Shown: positions 40,840 to 50,553, numbered from the stretch's first letter. The stretch is DNA of 64,000 nucleotides from Pseudomonas sp. CHM02 (GCF_000612585.1 NZ_JFCA01000009.1:1-64000); one strand, 5' to 3'. Notes: a model not told the origin generated them from the letters alone. Program-made: numbers and translations.

Positions 40840-41793
40840 ATGGCTCATTTTCTATTGCGCAAACTGCTGATGCTGGTGGCGACCCTGCTGTCGGTGTCGC
40901 TGATTGTGTTCCTGGCCCTGGAACTGAATATCGAGGACGTGGCAATCAACGTCCTCGGCCCCTACTCCGCTGCCGACCAGCGTGCGGCGTGGCTGCTTGA
41001 ACACGGTTACAACCAACCGTTCGTGTGGCGCTACCTGGTGTGGCTCAAGGACTTCGTGAGCGGCGACTGGGGCACCTCGGTGTACTTCCGTGAACCGGTG
41101 CTCAAGCTGTTGCTGCCCAACCTGTGGCAAACCCTGACCCTGGCCGGCCTGGCCTTGCTGGTGATGGTGCCGGTGGCGCTGACCCTGGGCGTCCTCGCGG
41201 GGATTCGCCAGGGCTCGCCGGTCGACCGCCTGGTGTCGTTCCTGTCGATCGTCACCACCTCGATTCCGGACTTCGCCAGCGCGGTGTTCGTTTCGGCGAT
41301 CTTTGTGTTCTGGCTCAACTGGCTGCCCGGTGTCAGCAGCATGAGCGACGGTTTCAGCGCCGTGGAACTGGTGCTGCCGTTGATGGTGCTGTGCCTGTTC
41401 GGCATCGGCTACCTGGCGCGCATCACCCGCGCCTCGATGGTCGAGGTGATGCAGGCGCCGTACATCCGCACCGCGCGGCTCAAGGGGGCCTCCACCCCGC
41501 GCATCGTGTTGCGCCACGCCCTGCGCAACGTGCTGATCGCGCCGGTCACGGTGATCATGCTGTACATCCCGTGGCTGCTGTCGAACGTGATCGTGGTGGA
41601 GGTGTTTTTCGCCTACAAGGGCTTCGGCTCGCTGCTCTACACCGCGTCACTGAACCATGACGTCTACCTGATCGAAGCCTGCGCGATGATCAGCGGCGTG
41701 GTGGTGGGCGTCAGCAAGATCTTTTCTGACCTGGCCTACACCTGGCTCAACCCGCGCATCACCCTGCGCAGTCTCGGCGGAGGCAGCCAATGA
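40840..41793 (+). CDS. ABC importer permease, DppB type
   Basis: A 317-residue inner-membrane permease. The ATG at 40840 (MAHFLLRKLLMLV) is preferred because GGAG lies ten bases before it, whereas the ATG at 40831 is only one base from that site. The protein has the DppB N-terminal helix, a periplasmic loop with NQPFVWRYLVWLKDFVSGDWG, and an EAA loop MVEVMQAPYIRTARLKGASTPRIVLRHALRN. It overlaps the next permease by four bases. With 41790 it forms the channel for the binding protein at 39134. Confidence 0.93.
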   Translation: MAHFLLRKLLMLVATLLSVSLIVFLALELNIEDVAINVLGPYSAADQRAAWLLEHGYNQPFVWRYLVWLKDFVSGDWGTSVYFREPVLKLLLPNLWQTLTLAGLALLVMVPVALTLGVLAGIRQGSPVDRLVSFLSIVTTSIPDFASAVFVSAIFVFWLNWLPGVSSMSDGFSAVELVLPLMVLCLFGIGYLARITRASMVEVMQAPYIRTARLKGASTPRIVLRHALRNVLIAPVTVIMLYIPWLLSNVIVVEVFFAYKGFGSLLYTASLNHDVYLIEACAMISGVVVGVSKIFSDLAYTWLNPRITLRSLGGGSQ

Positions 41794-42626
41794 ACCTGCT
41801 CAAATCCTTCAAGCATCCCCTGGCCCTGCTCGGCCTGTTGCTGGTCGGCGGCTGGGTGCTGATCGCACTCTGTGCGCCGTGGCTGGCGCCCCATGATCCG
41901 CTGGAAAGCTTCACCCCGCTGCTCACGCCGATGACCGCCGGCGATGACGGCGCCAGCTTTTTGCTCGGCACCGACATGATCGGCCGCGATATCCTCTCGC
42001 GCCTGATCTGGGGCACGCGCACCGTGCTGTTCTGGTCGATCCTCGCCACCCTCACCGCGTTCACCGTGGGCATTGCCATGGGTCTGTGCGCCGGTTACTT
42101 CAATGGCTGGGTCGACGCTGTACTGTCCTATGTGGCCGACACGGTGCTGTCGTTCCCGGTGCTGGTGCTGTACATCGTGATCATCATCGCCCTCGGCGCG
42201 TCGGCGCTGAATATCCTCATTGCGGTGACCTTCACCAGCGCCCCGGCGATCTTCCGCATCATGCGCGCGCTGACCATCGACATACGCTCGCGCGACTACG
42301 TGCTCAGCGCCATCACCCAGGGCGAAGGCTCGCTGCGCATCATGCTGGTGGAGATCCTGCCCAATTGCGGCGGCCCGCTGATCGTCGATTTCTGCCTGCG
42401 CATCGGCTACACCGCGATCATGATCGGCGCCCTGGGCTTCCTCGGCCTCGGCCTGCCGCCGCCCACCCCGGACTGGGGCGGCATGATCAACGACGGCCGC
42501 GCCATGGCCATTTCCTTCCCGCACCTGGTGATCTTCCCGTGCATCGCCATCTCCACCCTGATGCTCGGCCTGAGCCTGCTCGCCGACGGGCTGGATGAAC
42601 ACGCGCAGCAAGGCGCAAGGAGTTGA
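41790..42626 (+). CDS. ABC importer permease, DppC type
   Basis: A 278-residue inner-membrane permease. It has the DppC hallmarks FLLGTDMIGRDILSRLIWGTR in the periplasmic loop and IRSRDYVLSAITQGEGSLRIMLVEILPN in the EAA loop, with GFLGLGLPPPTPDWGGMINDGR near the end, a motif of this subfamily. Start and stop are translationally coupled to the neighbours: ATGA with the upstream permease, and the stop lies two bases before the ATPase ATG. Confidence 0.94.
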   Translation: MNLLKSFKHPLALLGLLLVGGWVLIALCAPWLAPHDPLESFTPLLTPMTAGDDGASFLLGTDMIGRDILSRLIWGTRTVLFWSILATLTAFTVGIAMGLCAGYFNGWVDAVLSYVADTVLSFPVLVLYIVIIIALGASALNILIAVTFTSAPAIFRIMRALTIDIRSRDYVLSAITQGEGSLRIMLVEILPNCGGPLIVDFCLRIGYTAIMIGALGFLGLGLPPPTPDWGGMINDGRAMAISFPHLVIFPCIAISTLMLGLSLLADGLDEHAQQGARS

Positions 42627-42628
42627 GC

Positions 42629-44269
42629 ATGAGCAGCCATCAAACTGTATTGCGGGTCGACAACCTCTGTGTCGAACTGCCCAAGGGCGCCGATCGCCCC
42701 CACGCCGTGCACGGCATCAGCCTGGAGGTGCGCAAAGGTGAAATCCTCTGTGTGATCGGCGAGTCGGGCTCGGGTAAATCGGTGCTGTCGGCGGCGATCA
42801 TGGGCGACTACGCCAAAGGCCTGCGGCATGCCGGTGGGGTGATCGACTTCCTCGGCGAGGATATCTGCACCCTGGACGACGCCCGCCTGCGCGCCCGGCG
42901 TGGCAACCGCATCGCGATGATCTTCCAGGAGCCCATGGCGGCGCTGAACCCGGCGATTCGCATCGGCAAGCAGGTCGAAGAAATCTTCGATATCCATGCC
43001 CCGCAGATGCCCGCCGCCGAGCGCCGTGAACGCATGCTCGCGCTGCTGGAGTCCACCCAACTGCCGGACCCGCCGCGCATTGCCAACAGTTTTCCCCACC
43101 AACTCTCCGGCGGCCAGTGCCAGCGGGTGGTGATCGCCATGGCGCTGGCGATGAACCCGGACTTGCTGATCGCCGACGAGCCCACCACGGCCCTCGACGT
43201 CACCACCCAGGCCCAGGTGCTGAAACTGGTGCGTGACCTGCGCGGACGCGGCCAGCACGGCATCCTGTTTATCACCCATGACTTTGGCGTGGTGGCGCAG
43301 ATCGCCGACCGTATCGCGGTGATGGAAGGCGGACGCCTGGTGGAAATCGGCGCGCGTGACCAGGTGTTGAACGCGCCGGCCCATGCCTACACCCGCAAAC
43401 TCATCGCGGCGGTACCGGCCTTGCATCCCGAACTGCATGTGCCGAGCGAGGATGGCGAAATGGCCTTGCGCATCGAGCACTTGACCAAGACCTACACCGT
43501 CGGCGGCAGCTCGGTGGCGGCGCTGCGCAATGTGTCGCTGAACCTGCCACGGGGCAAGACCCTGGCGATTGTCGGCGAGTCCGGCTCGGGCAAGAGCACG
43601 CTGGTCAAGGCTGCGATCCGCCTGGTGGACAGCGACAGTGGCCATGTGTGGGTCGGCGACACCGACTTCCTGGCCCTCAGCGGTTCCGCGCTGGCGGCCA
43701 ATCGGCGGCGTATCCAGATGATTTTCCAGGACCCGTACGGTTCGTTGAACCCACGCCATCGCGTCGGCGACATCATTGCCCGCGCCGCGCAGTTGCGTGG
43801 GTTGTCGGCCAAGGACGCCTGGGCCGAGGCCGGCGACTTGCTGGAGCAGGTCGGTCTCAAGCGCGATGCCCTGCAGCGCAAGCCCCGGCAGTTTTCCGGT
43901 GGCCAGCGCCAGCGCATCGGAATTGCCCGTGCCCTGGCGATGCGCCCGGAGGTGCTGATCGCCGATGAGAGCGTGTCGGCGCTGGATGTGTCGGTGCAAA
44001 AGCAAGTGCTGGAGTTGCTCGCCGACCTGCAGAAGCAACTGAACCTGAGCATTCTGTTCATCACCCATGACCTGCGCGTGGCCGCGCAGATCAGCGACCA
44101 CATCGCGGTGATGCGCCAGGGTGAAGTGGTGGAGTACGGCACTGCCGAGCAGGTGCTGCTGAGCCCGCAGAATGCCTACACCCAGGCGTTGCTGGCCGCC
44201 GCTCCGGGCGCCTCCGAGCTACCGGCTGCCGGGCCACCGCTGCGGCTGATCCGCCCCACCGCTCACTGA
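42629..44269 (+). CDS. Fused two-domain ABC ATPase of the second dipeptide-type importer
   Basis: A 546-residue DppD-DppF fusion. The ATG at 42629 follows AAGGAGTTGAGC; a TTG six bases earlier is in frame but less likely. Domain 1 has GESGSGKS, LSGGQCQR and LLIADEPTTALD; domain 2 has GESGSGKS, FSGGQRQR and VLIADESVSALD. Signature-to-Walker-B spacing is 15 residues between RV and DE in domain 1, the normal value, in contrast to the deleted domain in the paralogue at 4463. It powers the two permeases just before it. Confidence 0.93.
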   Translation: MSSHQTVLRVDNLCVELPKGADRPHAVHGISLEVRKGEILCVIGESGSGKSVLSAAIMGDYAKGLRHAGGVIDFLGEDICTLDDARLRARRGNRIAMIFQEPMAALNPAIRIGKQVEEIFDIHAPQMPAAERRERMLALLESTQLPDPPRIANSFPHQLSGGQCQRVVIAMALAMNPDLLIADEPTTALDVTTQAQVLKLVRDLRGRGQHGILFITHDFGVVAQIADRIAVMEGGRLVEIGARDQVLNAPAHAYTRKLIAAVPALHPELHVPSEDGEMALRIEHLTKTYTVGGSSVAALRNVSLNLPRGKTLAIVGESGSGKSTLVKAAIRLVDSDSGHVWVGDTDFLALSGSALAANRRRIQMIFQDPYGSLNPRHRVGDIIARAAQLRGLSAKDAWAEAGDLLEQVGLKRDALQRKPRQFSGGQRQRIGIARALAMRPEVLIADESVSALDVSVQKQVLELLADLQKQLNLSILFITHDLRVAAQISDHIAVMRQGEVVEYGTAEQVLLSPQNAYTQALLAAAPGASELPAAGPPLRLIRPTAH

Positions 44270-44353
44270 GTCGAACCCTTTTCCCCGCGTCGCAGCGTTC
44301 GCTGCGGCAACGGGCTGCTGTTGCCCAAAAAAACTAAAAACGAGAGTAAAACC

Positions 44354-45523
44354 ATGCGACCAACGATGCGCTACTTCACCCTCATCCCCGTGCTCGGCGC
44401 CCTCGCGGCCCCGGCCATGGCCGTGCAGGTCACCGACAACCTCGACCTCGGCGGCGCCATCCGTGCACGCTGGGACTACGACCCGGACCGCGACATCCAG
44501 AAGTTCGGCCTGGACACCGTGTTCCTCAGCGCCAAGTACAACTCCGACAGTTGGATCGGCGAGGCGCAATACCGCTTCTACGGCCGTTCGTACCCTTACC
44601 AGTACACCAAGAACTACGGCGATATCCAGTTCGCCAAGTTCGCCTGGGTCGGCTACAAGTTCAACCCCGAACAGCAAGTGCAGGTGGGCTTGAACACCGT
44701 GCCGTTCGGCTTGCAGCCCTACTTCGGCAGCACCTTCTACGAAACCCTGGGCAACGTGATCGGCCTGGAGGACGTGCAGCAGGTCGGCGCCAAGTACGTG
44801 CAGCAAAGCGGCGACTGGAACATCCAGGCCGGCTACTACCTGCGCCCGGCGTGGCAAGGCAAGGGCACCAGCAAGGGCGTGACCTATTCCAGCGTAATCT
44901 CCGGCGCCGACAGCTACGTGGCCGACGGCAGCGACAACCAGGAACGCAACACGGTGGTGCTGCGCGTGGCCAAGGCCCTGGACCTGGGCGACTGGAAGTC
45001 CGAAGTGGGCCTGTCCGGGCTGACCTCGACCCTGGAAAACAAAGACACCGGCAACGACGGCCGTCGCAACGCCGTGGCCATCCACTACCTGGGCAAGAAC
45101 GGCCCGTGGGGCCTGCAACTGCAGGCGGCGCGTCAACAGATGTCGCCACGCAACGCCGGCACCGACGAAGTGGTGACCCTGGGCGGCTACGACGGCACCT
45201 TCAACGTGGCCAGTCGCGGCAACCTGTATGTGGCCGACTTGAGCTACGACGTGGGCGGCAAGTACCTGTGGGACCAGGTCAGCGGTGTGAAGCTGTATGC
45301 CAACTACAGCGCCTTCGACAAATCCGCCGATGAGTTCAAGACCTCGCAGCGGGTGATCCTCGGTACATCGTTTTCGTTCAGCAAGTTGTGGATCGCCACC
45401 GAGTGGCTGATCGGCAAGAACGACCCGTACATCGGTGGCAGCAGCTATACCCAGAGCCTGGGGGCTGGGGGTAGCAATCAGTGGGAGAATCAGCTGTACA
45501 TGAACATTGGGTATTATTTCTAG
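44354..45523 (+). CDS. Outer-membrane porin
   Basis: A 389-residue beta-barrel protein. The ATG at 44354 follows CGAGAG; the signal peptide is MRPTMRYFTLIPVLGALAAP ending AMA|VQVTDN. The barrel shows alternating aromatic strands (WIGEAQYRFYGRSYPYQY, FAWVGYKFNPEQQVQVGLN) and terminates MNIGYYF with the C-terminal Phe. Related proteins are specific porins for anions or small organic acids. It lies 84 bases after the ATPase gene across a GC hairpin (44298-44320 region), so it may be less strongly expressed than the transporter. It probably supplies the binding protein's ligand. Confidence 0.85.
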   Translation: MRPTMRYFTLIPVLGALAAPAMAVQVTDNLDLGGAIRARWDYDPDRDIQKFGLDTVFLSAKYNSDSWIGEAQYRFYGRSYPYQYTKNYGDIQFAKFAWVGYKFNPEQQVQVGLNTVPFGLQPYFGSTFYETLGNVIGLEDVQQVGAKYVQQSGDWNIQAGYYLRPAWQGKGTSKGVTYSSVISGADSYVADGSDNQERNTVVLRVAKALDLGDWKSEVGLSGLTSTLENKDTGNDGRRNAVAIHYLGKNGPWGLQLQAARQQMSPRNAGTDEVVTLGGYDGTFNVASRGNLYVADLSYDVGGKYLWDQVSGVKLYANYSAFDKSADEFKTSQRVILGTSFSFSKLWIATEWLIGKNDPYIGGSSYTQSLGAGGSNQWENQLYMNIGYYF

Positions 45524-45534
45524 GCCTCTGCTCC

Positions 45535-45668
45535 TTGTAGTGAGCGGGCTTGCCCCGCGCCGGGCGGCGAAGCAGCCCCAATAGCGTCATCGAGTTGGAT
45601 CAGACAGTACTCAGTGACAGGTTTTGGGGCCGCTACGCAGCCCGGCGCGGGGCAAGCCCGCTCACCAC
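45535..45668. repeat. Inverted repeat pair, GTGAGCGGGCTTGCCCCGCG family
   Basis: GTAGTGAGCGGGCTTGCCCC near 45535 faces GCGCGGGGCAAGCCCGCTCA near 45648. This is a second short interspersed family, different in sequence from the main REP, also present near 47940-48062 and 52638-52743. Confidence 0.8.
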
Positions 45669-45691
45669 AAAACACCGTAGGACCCCAAACC

Positions 45692-46567
45692 ATGCGCCAT
45701 CTCCCCGCCCTCACCATGCTCCGCGTCTTCGAAGAAGTCGCCCGCCACCGCAGCTTCAGCCAGGCCGCCGTGGGCCTCAACGTGACCCAGGGTGCGGTCA
45801 GCCGCCAGATCAAGCAGTTGGAAGACTACCTCGGCGTCGCCCTCTTCATCCGCACCCCCCAAGGGCTGTCCCTCACCGAAGCCGGCTTTGCCCTCTCCCC
45901 GCACCTGAGCGACGCCTTCGACCATATCGAGCGTGCCCTGCAAGCCGTGCGCGTGCCCAATCTGCGCCAGCGCCTGCGCATCGTCGCGCCGCCGACCTGG
46001 GCGACCCGTTGGCTGTCCGCGCACTTGCGGCGCTTCTGCGAGCGTTACCCGGACATCAACCTCAGTGTCACCCACCAGGCGAGCCACGACAGCCTCGCGG
46101 AAATCGACTGCCAGATACGCTTCGGCCTGGAGCCGGCGGGCCATTGCAGCAGCGAACTGTTGGTGATGGAGCGGCACATCGCGGTGGCCAGCCCGGAGCT
46201 GTTCAGCCACGGCCAGCCACCCGACCTGCGGCGTTTTCCGCTGCTGCATATCCTGCACGACGGCAAGCGTTTGAAGGTGTGGGAGAATTGGCTGGCAGCG
46301 ATGGGCCGAGAGGATATCGACGCAGAACAGGGCCTGGAATTCAGCACCCTGGACCAAGTGATCCACACCGCCCTGGCAGGCGGTGGGTTAGCGGTGATCG
46401 ACCGGCAGATGATCGAACGCGAGTTGGCGAACGGCAGCCTGTTGCCGATCACCCCCGTGGAAGTGATCGGCCCGTATGGCTATTGGCTGGACGTGGCGAC
46501 GGAAAAACAGGGTTTATCCAAGGTTCGCCTGTTTACGCAGTGGCTGGGCCAGGTCAGCAATCCCTGA
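45692..46567 (+). CDS. LysR-family transcriptional regulator (GcvA-like)
   Basis: A 291-residue regulator starting MRHLPALTMLRVFEEVARHR after AGGA; the frame upstream to 45614 is repeat DNA. The HTH is SFSQAAVGLNVTQGAVSRQIKQLEDYLG and the effector domain contains TRWLSAHLRRFCERYPDINLSV, typical of the GcvA branch (motifs given separately). Its last 54 bases overlap the 3' end of the convergent MFS gene. It may control either the ABC/porin operon before it or the MFS to Fae cluster after it. Confidence 0.88.
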   Translation: MRHLPALTMLRVFEEVARHRSFSQAAVGLNVTQGAVSRQIKQLEDYLGVALFIRTPQGLSLTEAGFALSPHLSDAFDHIERALQAVRVPNLRQRLRIVAPPTWATRWLSAHLRRFCERYPDINLSVTHQASHDSLAEIDCQIRFGLEPAGHCSSELLVMERHIAVASPELFSHGQPPDLRRFPLLHILHDGKRLKVWENWLAAMGREDIDAEQGLEFSTLDQVIHTALAGGGLAVIDRQMIERELANGSLLPITPVEVIGPYGYWLDVATEKQGLSKVRLFTQWLGQVSNP

Positions 46568-47890
46568 CAACGGCGGCGCCTCGGCCTTGCACGCTTGGTT
46601 CAGGGTCAGGGACTTAGTCTCCGGCGCCCAGGCCCAAGAAATGATCGCGCCAAACACCAAGATGGCGGCCAGGATGCCCATGGTCGGGCTCAAGCCAATC
46701 CCGGCCACGCTCACCGGCAACAGGAACGTGCTGATCGCCGAGCCCAGCCGGCTCACCGCCGTCGCCAGGCCGATGCCACTGGCGCGCACTTCAGTGGGGA
46801 AGCTTTCTGCCGGGAATACGCCCACCAGGTTGCTCACCGCCGACAGCACCAGGGTGAACACGCCGAACGTCAGCACCATCAACCACGCCAGGTTTCCCGG
46901 CAGCACCGCCAACAGAAACAACGCCGCCGCGAGGATGATGAACGAGTTGATCAAGAAGCCCCGGCGCGAAAACTTCACCGTGCACCAGATTCCAATCAGG
47001 GCGCCGACAATCAACAGCAGGTTAAGCAGCAGCTCGGTGCCAAAGCCCTGGGACAGGCCCATCTTCTGCAGGATCGACGGCAGGAAGGTATAGATTGCGA
47101 AATACGGCATGACGATGCACACAAAGAACAGGCAATTGAACGCGGTGCGCTTGCGGTATTCACGGCTGAACAGTACGCCATAGCCGGAATGGGTTTGGGT
47201 CGACGGTTCTTCGTCCAGCACCACGTGCGCGCCAAGGTGTTTCTGGACGATGGCACGGGCCTCGGCAATGCGCCCGCGGTTGACCAGCCAGCGCGGCGAT
47301 TCCGGCGTGCCGATACGCGCGATCAGGATCAGGCCGGCGGGTATCGCCGAAGACGCTAGCATCCAGCGCCAGGCATCATCGCCCAGGCTGAGCATCGCGG
47401 TGCCGACAAAGGTCGCGGCCACGTAGCCGAAGGTCCAGATCACGCTGAACGAGCCGAGCAATACGCCGCGATGTTTCTTCGGTGAAAACTCGGCGAGCAT
47501 GGCGTGACCGACGCTGAAGTCGCCGCCCAGGCCAATGCCGATCAGGATGCGGCACAGCAGCAGGCCCATGGCCGTCTCGGCGTAGAACTGCATGACCGAG
47601 GCCACGGTGATCAGCACAAAGCTGACCAGGAAAATCTTTTGCCGGCCGAGGGTGTCGGAGATCCAGCCAAAAAACAGGCTACCCAGGAACAGGCCGATCA
47701 GGGCCGAGGCGCCGATCAAGCCTTGCCAGAACGCGTCCAGCTGCATCTGTGGGCTGAGCAGGGTGAAGGCGATACCGATCAGGCCGAGAATATAGCCGTC
47801 GGTGAAATGCGCGCCGAAGGTCAGGCCGGCGATTTTCAGGTGAAAACGGCCGATCGGCAGGTCGTCGATGTTGACGGATTGAGCAGTCAT
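46514..47890 (-). CDS. MFS transporter, sugar/aromatic-acid porter type
   Basis: A 458-residue 12-helix transporter. The start at 47890 (MTAQSVNIDDLPIGRFHLKI) follows GGAGAACACC; the longer frame reads repeat DNA. Signature loops are GWISDTLGRQKIFL (the GxxxDRxGRR-type motif, helix 2-3) and AEFSPKKHRGVLLG after helix 4, with PESPRWLVNRGR before the central loop, all typical of the sugar-porter family. It is last in the leftward cluster fae, aldo/keto reductase, semialdehyde dehydrogenase, MFS. Its 3' end overlaps the LysR gene by 54 bases. Confidence 0.88.
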   Translation of the reverse strand: MTAQSVNIDDLPIGRFHLKIAGLTFGAHFTDGYILGLIGIAFTLLSPQMQLDAFWQGLIGASALIGLFLGSLFFGWISDTLGRQKIFLVSFVLITVASVMQFYAETAMGLLLCRILIGIGLGGDFSVGHAMLAEFSPKKHRGVLLGSFSVIWTFGYVAATFVGTAMLSLGDDAWRWMLASSAIPAGLILIARIGTPESPRWLVNRGRIAEARAIVQKHLGAHVVLDEEPSTQTHSGYGVLFSREYRKRTAFNCLFFVCIVMPYFAIYTFLPSILQKMGLSQGFGTELLLNLLLIVGALIGIWCTVKFSRRGFLINSFIILAAALFLLAVLPGNLAWLMVLTFGVFTLVLSAVSNLVGVFPAESFPTEVRASGIGLATAVSRLGSAISTFLLPVSVAGIGLSPTMGILAAILVFGAIISWAWAPETKSLTLNQACKAEAPPLSGIADLAQPLRKQANLG

Positions 47891-47939
47891 GGTGTTCTCC
47901 CTATTGTTGTTCTTGACGGAGTAACGAAAAGCGAACTGT

Positions 47940-48062
47940 TGTGGTGAGCGGGCTGTTGTGGTGAGCGGGCTTGCCCCGCGCTGGGCTGCGCAGCAGCCCC
48001 AAAACCTGCCAATGAAGCCTGGCTGCTTCGCGCCCCAGCGCCGGGCAAGCCCGCTCACCACA
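47940..48062. repeat. Inverted repeat pair, GTGGTGAGCGGGCTTGCCCC family
   Basis: TGTGGTGAGCGGGCTTGCCC appears near 47953 after a partial duplication of its own first half (GTGGTGAGCGGGCTGTTGTG). The inverted partner GCCGGGCAAGCCCGCTCACC ends near 48060. It fills the space between the MFS and dehydrogenase genes. Confidence 0.8.
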
Positions 48063-48078
48063 GCAAGATCACAGGGGG

Positions 48079-49512
48079 TTACAGCCCCCCCATCAGCAGG
48101 TATTTGATCTCCAGGTAATCATCCAAACCGTACTTGGAACCTTCACGGCCCAGGCCCGACTCCTTGATCCCGCCAAACGGCGCGACTTCAGTGGAGATGA
48201 TCCCTTCGTTGATGCCGACCATGCCGGCTTCCAGGCCTTCGGCCATGCGCCAGACACGGCCTATATCGCGGCTGTAGAAGTAGGCGGACAAACCAAATGG
48301 CGTGTCGTTGGCGCGTTGCAGCACCTCGGCTTCATCCTTGAAGCGGAAACACGCCGCCACCGGGCCAAAGGTCTCTTCCTGGGCGATCAGCATGTCGCCG
48401 CTGGCTTCAGTGAGAATGGTCGGTTCGAAGAACGTACCGCCGAGCGCATGGCGACGGCCGCCGCACAGCAAGGTGGCGCCCTTCTCCAAGGCGTCGCCGA
48501 CATGGGCTTCAACCTTGGCCAAGGCAGCGGCGTTGATCAACGGGCCTTGTTCGGTTTCGCCCTCAAGGGCGCTGCCGACACGCATGGCGCTGACCGCTTC
48601 CGCCAGTTTGCGGGTGAACGCCTCGTATACACCGTCCTGAATAAAGAAGCGGTTGACGCACACACAGGTCTGCCCGGTGTTGCGGAACTTGGAAGCCATG
48701 GCGCCTTTGACGGCAGCCTCCAGGTCGGCGTCGTCGAACACAATGAACGGCGCGTTGCCGCCCAGTTCCAGCGAGACCTTTTTCAAGGTATCCGCCGCCT
48801 GGCGCATCAGCAGCTTGCCGGTGCGGGTGGAGCCGGTGAACGACAGCTTGCGCACCACGCTGGAGGCTTGCAGTGCACCGCCAATCGCCACGGCATCGCC
48901 GGAGACGATGTTGAACACACCGGCCGGGATCCCCGCCTGTTCGGCCAGCACCGCCAGGGCAAACGCCGACAATGGGGTTTCTTCGGACGGTTTGAGGATC
49001 ATGGTGCACCCCGCCGCCAGGGCCGGGCCGACCTTGCGGGTGACCATGGCCAGGGGGAAGTTCCATGGCGTGATCGCCGCAACCACACCGATGGCCTCCT
49101 TGACCACGATGATGCGCGCATCAGCCTTGTGGCTCGGGATCACATCACCATAGGCGCGCTTGGCTTCTTCGCCGAACCACTCCAGGAAGCTCGCGGCATA
49201 GACCACTTCGCCCATCGCTTCGGCCAGGGGTTTGCCCTGCTCCAGGCTCAGCAGGTGGGCCAGGTCCTTCTGGTTGCTGAGCATCAGCTCGCTCCAGCGC
49301 TTGAGGCGCTGGCTGCGTTCCTTGGCGGTGAGCTTGCGCCAGGCCGGCAACGCGCGGCTGGCGGCGTCGATGGCGAGGTGGGTTTCCTCAGTGGCGGCAC
49401 GCTGTACGTCGGCGATCAGCGCGCCATTGGCCGGGTTGACCACCGGATAGGTCTGGCCACCGCTGGACCATTGGCCATCGATGTAGTTACCGGTACGGAT
49501 CAGCGGGTTCAT
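48079..49512 (-). CDS. NAD(P)-dependent succinate-semialdehyde dehydrogenase-like aldehyde dehydrogenase
   Basis: A 477-residue aldehyde dehydrogenase of the GabD type. It has the catalytic Cys in NTGQTCVCVNRFF, the Glu in VSLELGGNAPFIV, the motif AITPWNFPLAMVTRKVGPALAAGCT, and the C-terminal EVAPFGGIKESGLGREGSKYG characteristic of succinate-semialdehyde dehydrogenases. The start overlaps the aldo/keto reductase stop (ATGA). In this cluster the aldehyde need not be succinate semialdehyde; a semialdehyde produced from a sugar-like or aromatic substrate is equally possible. Confidence 0.9.
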   Translation of the reverse strand: MNPLIRTGNYIDGQWSSGGQTYPVVNPANGALIADVQRAATEETHLAIDAASRALPAWRKLTAKERSQRLKRWSELMLSNQKDLAHLLSLEQGKPLAEAMGEVVYAASFLEWFGEEAKRAYGDVIPSHKADARIIVVKEAIGVVAAITPWNFPLAMVTRKVGPALAAGCTMILKPSEETPLSAFALAVLAEQAGIPAGVFNIVSGDAVAIGGALQASSVVRKLSFTGSTRTGKLLMRQAADTLKKVSLELGGNAPFIVFDDADLEAAVKGAMASKFRNTGQTCVCVNRFFIQDGVYEAFTRKLAEAVSAMRVGSALEGETEQGPLINAAALAKVEAHVGDALEKGATLLCGGRRHALGGTFFEPTILTEASGDMLIAQEETFGPVAACFRFKDEAEVLQRANDTPFGLSAYFYSRDIGRVWRMAEGLEAGMVGINEGIISTEVAPFGGIKESGLGREGSKYGLDDYLEIKYLLMGGL

Positions 49513-50543
49513 GCCACGGCCTCGATCAGGTTGAAACGGTCCAGGCCCGGACGGGCCTCGCGCAGGATGCGCTTGCCGGCGGTGTAGTCGTTGATCACAT
49601 CGCAGGGGGTGTAGTTGCGTTCCAGCTCGTGCAGTTCCTCGGCATCCAGTTGGGTGTCGAGGGCCGCCAGGGCGCTGTCGAACTGCTCCGTGGTGTCGGC
49701 GCCGACCAGCATCACGTCGACGCCTGGATGGTTGGCCACCCAGGCCTGGGCGATCTGTGCGTTGGAGACGCCACGGGCGCGGGCCACGCGCTGCACGGAA
49801 TGGGCGATGTCGAACGAGGCCTGGTCGCTGTACATCTGCTGGGTGAAGAAGTCGGTCTGGTTACGGGTCGACTGCACCTCACCGGTGAGCAAGCCACGGG
49901 CCAGCGGGCTGAACACCGAGACACCCAGGCCCTGGTCGCGGCAGAACGGGATCATCTCGCGTTCTTCTTCGCGGTAGGCGCAGTTCAGTTGCAGTTGCAT
50001 GTTGATCGGCTTGACCCAGCCATTGCGCTCGCAGGCCATGAGGATCTTCGCCAGTTGGCCGGTGAGCATGGTGGATACGCCGATGTAGCGCGCCTTGCCG
50101 GAACGCACGATGTCGTTCAGCGCGTTCATGGTTTCTTCCACCGGGGTGTTCACGTCGAAGTAATGCAGCATGAACACATCGACGTAATCCATGCCCAGGC
50201 GGCTCAGCGATGCGTCGATGCTGTCCATGATGTGCTTGCGCGAGTGACCGCTGGCGTTGATGCCGCTGCGGGTGCCGTAGCCCACTTTCGTGGTGACCAC
50301 GATGTCGTCACGCCGCGCCACGCGCTTGAGGATGCGCCCCACCACTTCCTCGCCGACGCCGGCGGAATAGAAGTCGGCCAGGTCGATGAAGTTGACGCCA
50401 TTGTCGAGGGCGTGGGCGACGATGGGCTCGCTTTGCTTTTCGTCGAAGATCCACGGTTTCCAGTCCGGGGTGCCCATGTTCATGGTGCCCAGGCACAGGC
50501 GCGAGACTTGCAGGCCGGAATTGCCCAAACGGATGTAGTGCAT
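49509..50543 (-). CDS. Aldo/keto reductase
   Basis: A 344-residue NAD(P)H-dependent oxidoreductase with the (beta/alpha)8 fold. The catalytic tetrad is visible as Asp in NFIDLADFYSAG, Tyr in the same segment, Lys in VVTTKVGYGTR and His in VFMLHYFDVN. The cofactor region is SPLARGLLTG. The AKR family member is close to the Tas/YajO group that acts on varied carbonyls. It sits ten bases after the fae-like gene and overlaps the next gene by four, so all three are likely made together. Confidence 0.9.
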   Translation of the reverse strand: MHYIRLGNSGLQVSRLCLGTMNMGTPDWKPWIFDEKQSEPIVAHALDNGVNFIDLADFYSAGVGEEVVGRILKRVARRDDIVVTTKVGYGTRSGINASGHSRKHIMDSIDASLSRLGMDYVDVFMLHYFDVNTPVEETMNALNDIVRSGKARYIGVSTMLTGQLAKILMACERNGWVKPINMQLQLNCAYREEEREMIPFCRDQGLGVSVFSPLARGLLTGEVQSTRNQTDFFTQQMYSDQASFDIAHSVQRVARARGVSNAQIAQAWVANHPGVDVMLVGADTTEQFDSALAALDTQLDAEELHELERNYTPCDVINDYTAGKRILREARPGLDRFNLIEAVA

Positions 50544-50553
50544 GGGAGCCTCC

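Noticed and set aside
44298..44340. Terminator between the second ABC operon and the porin
   Set aside because: A hairpin followed by A-rich rather than T-rich DNA on the coding strand. It may only attenuate.
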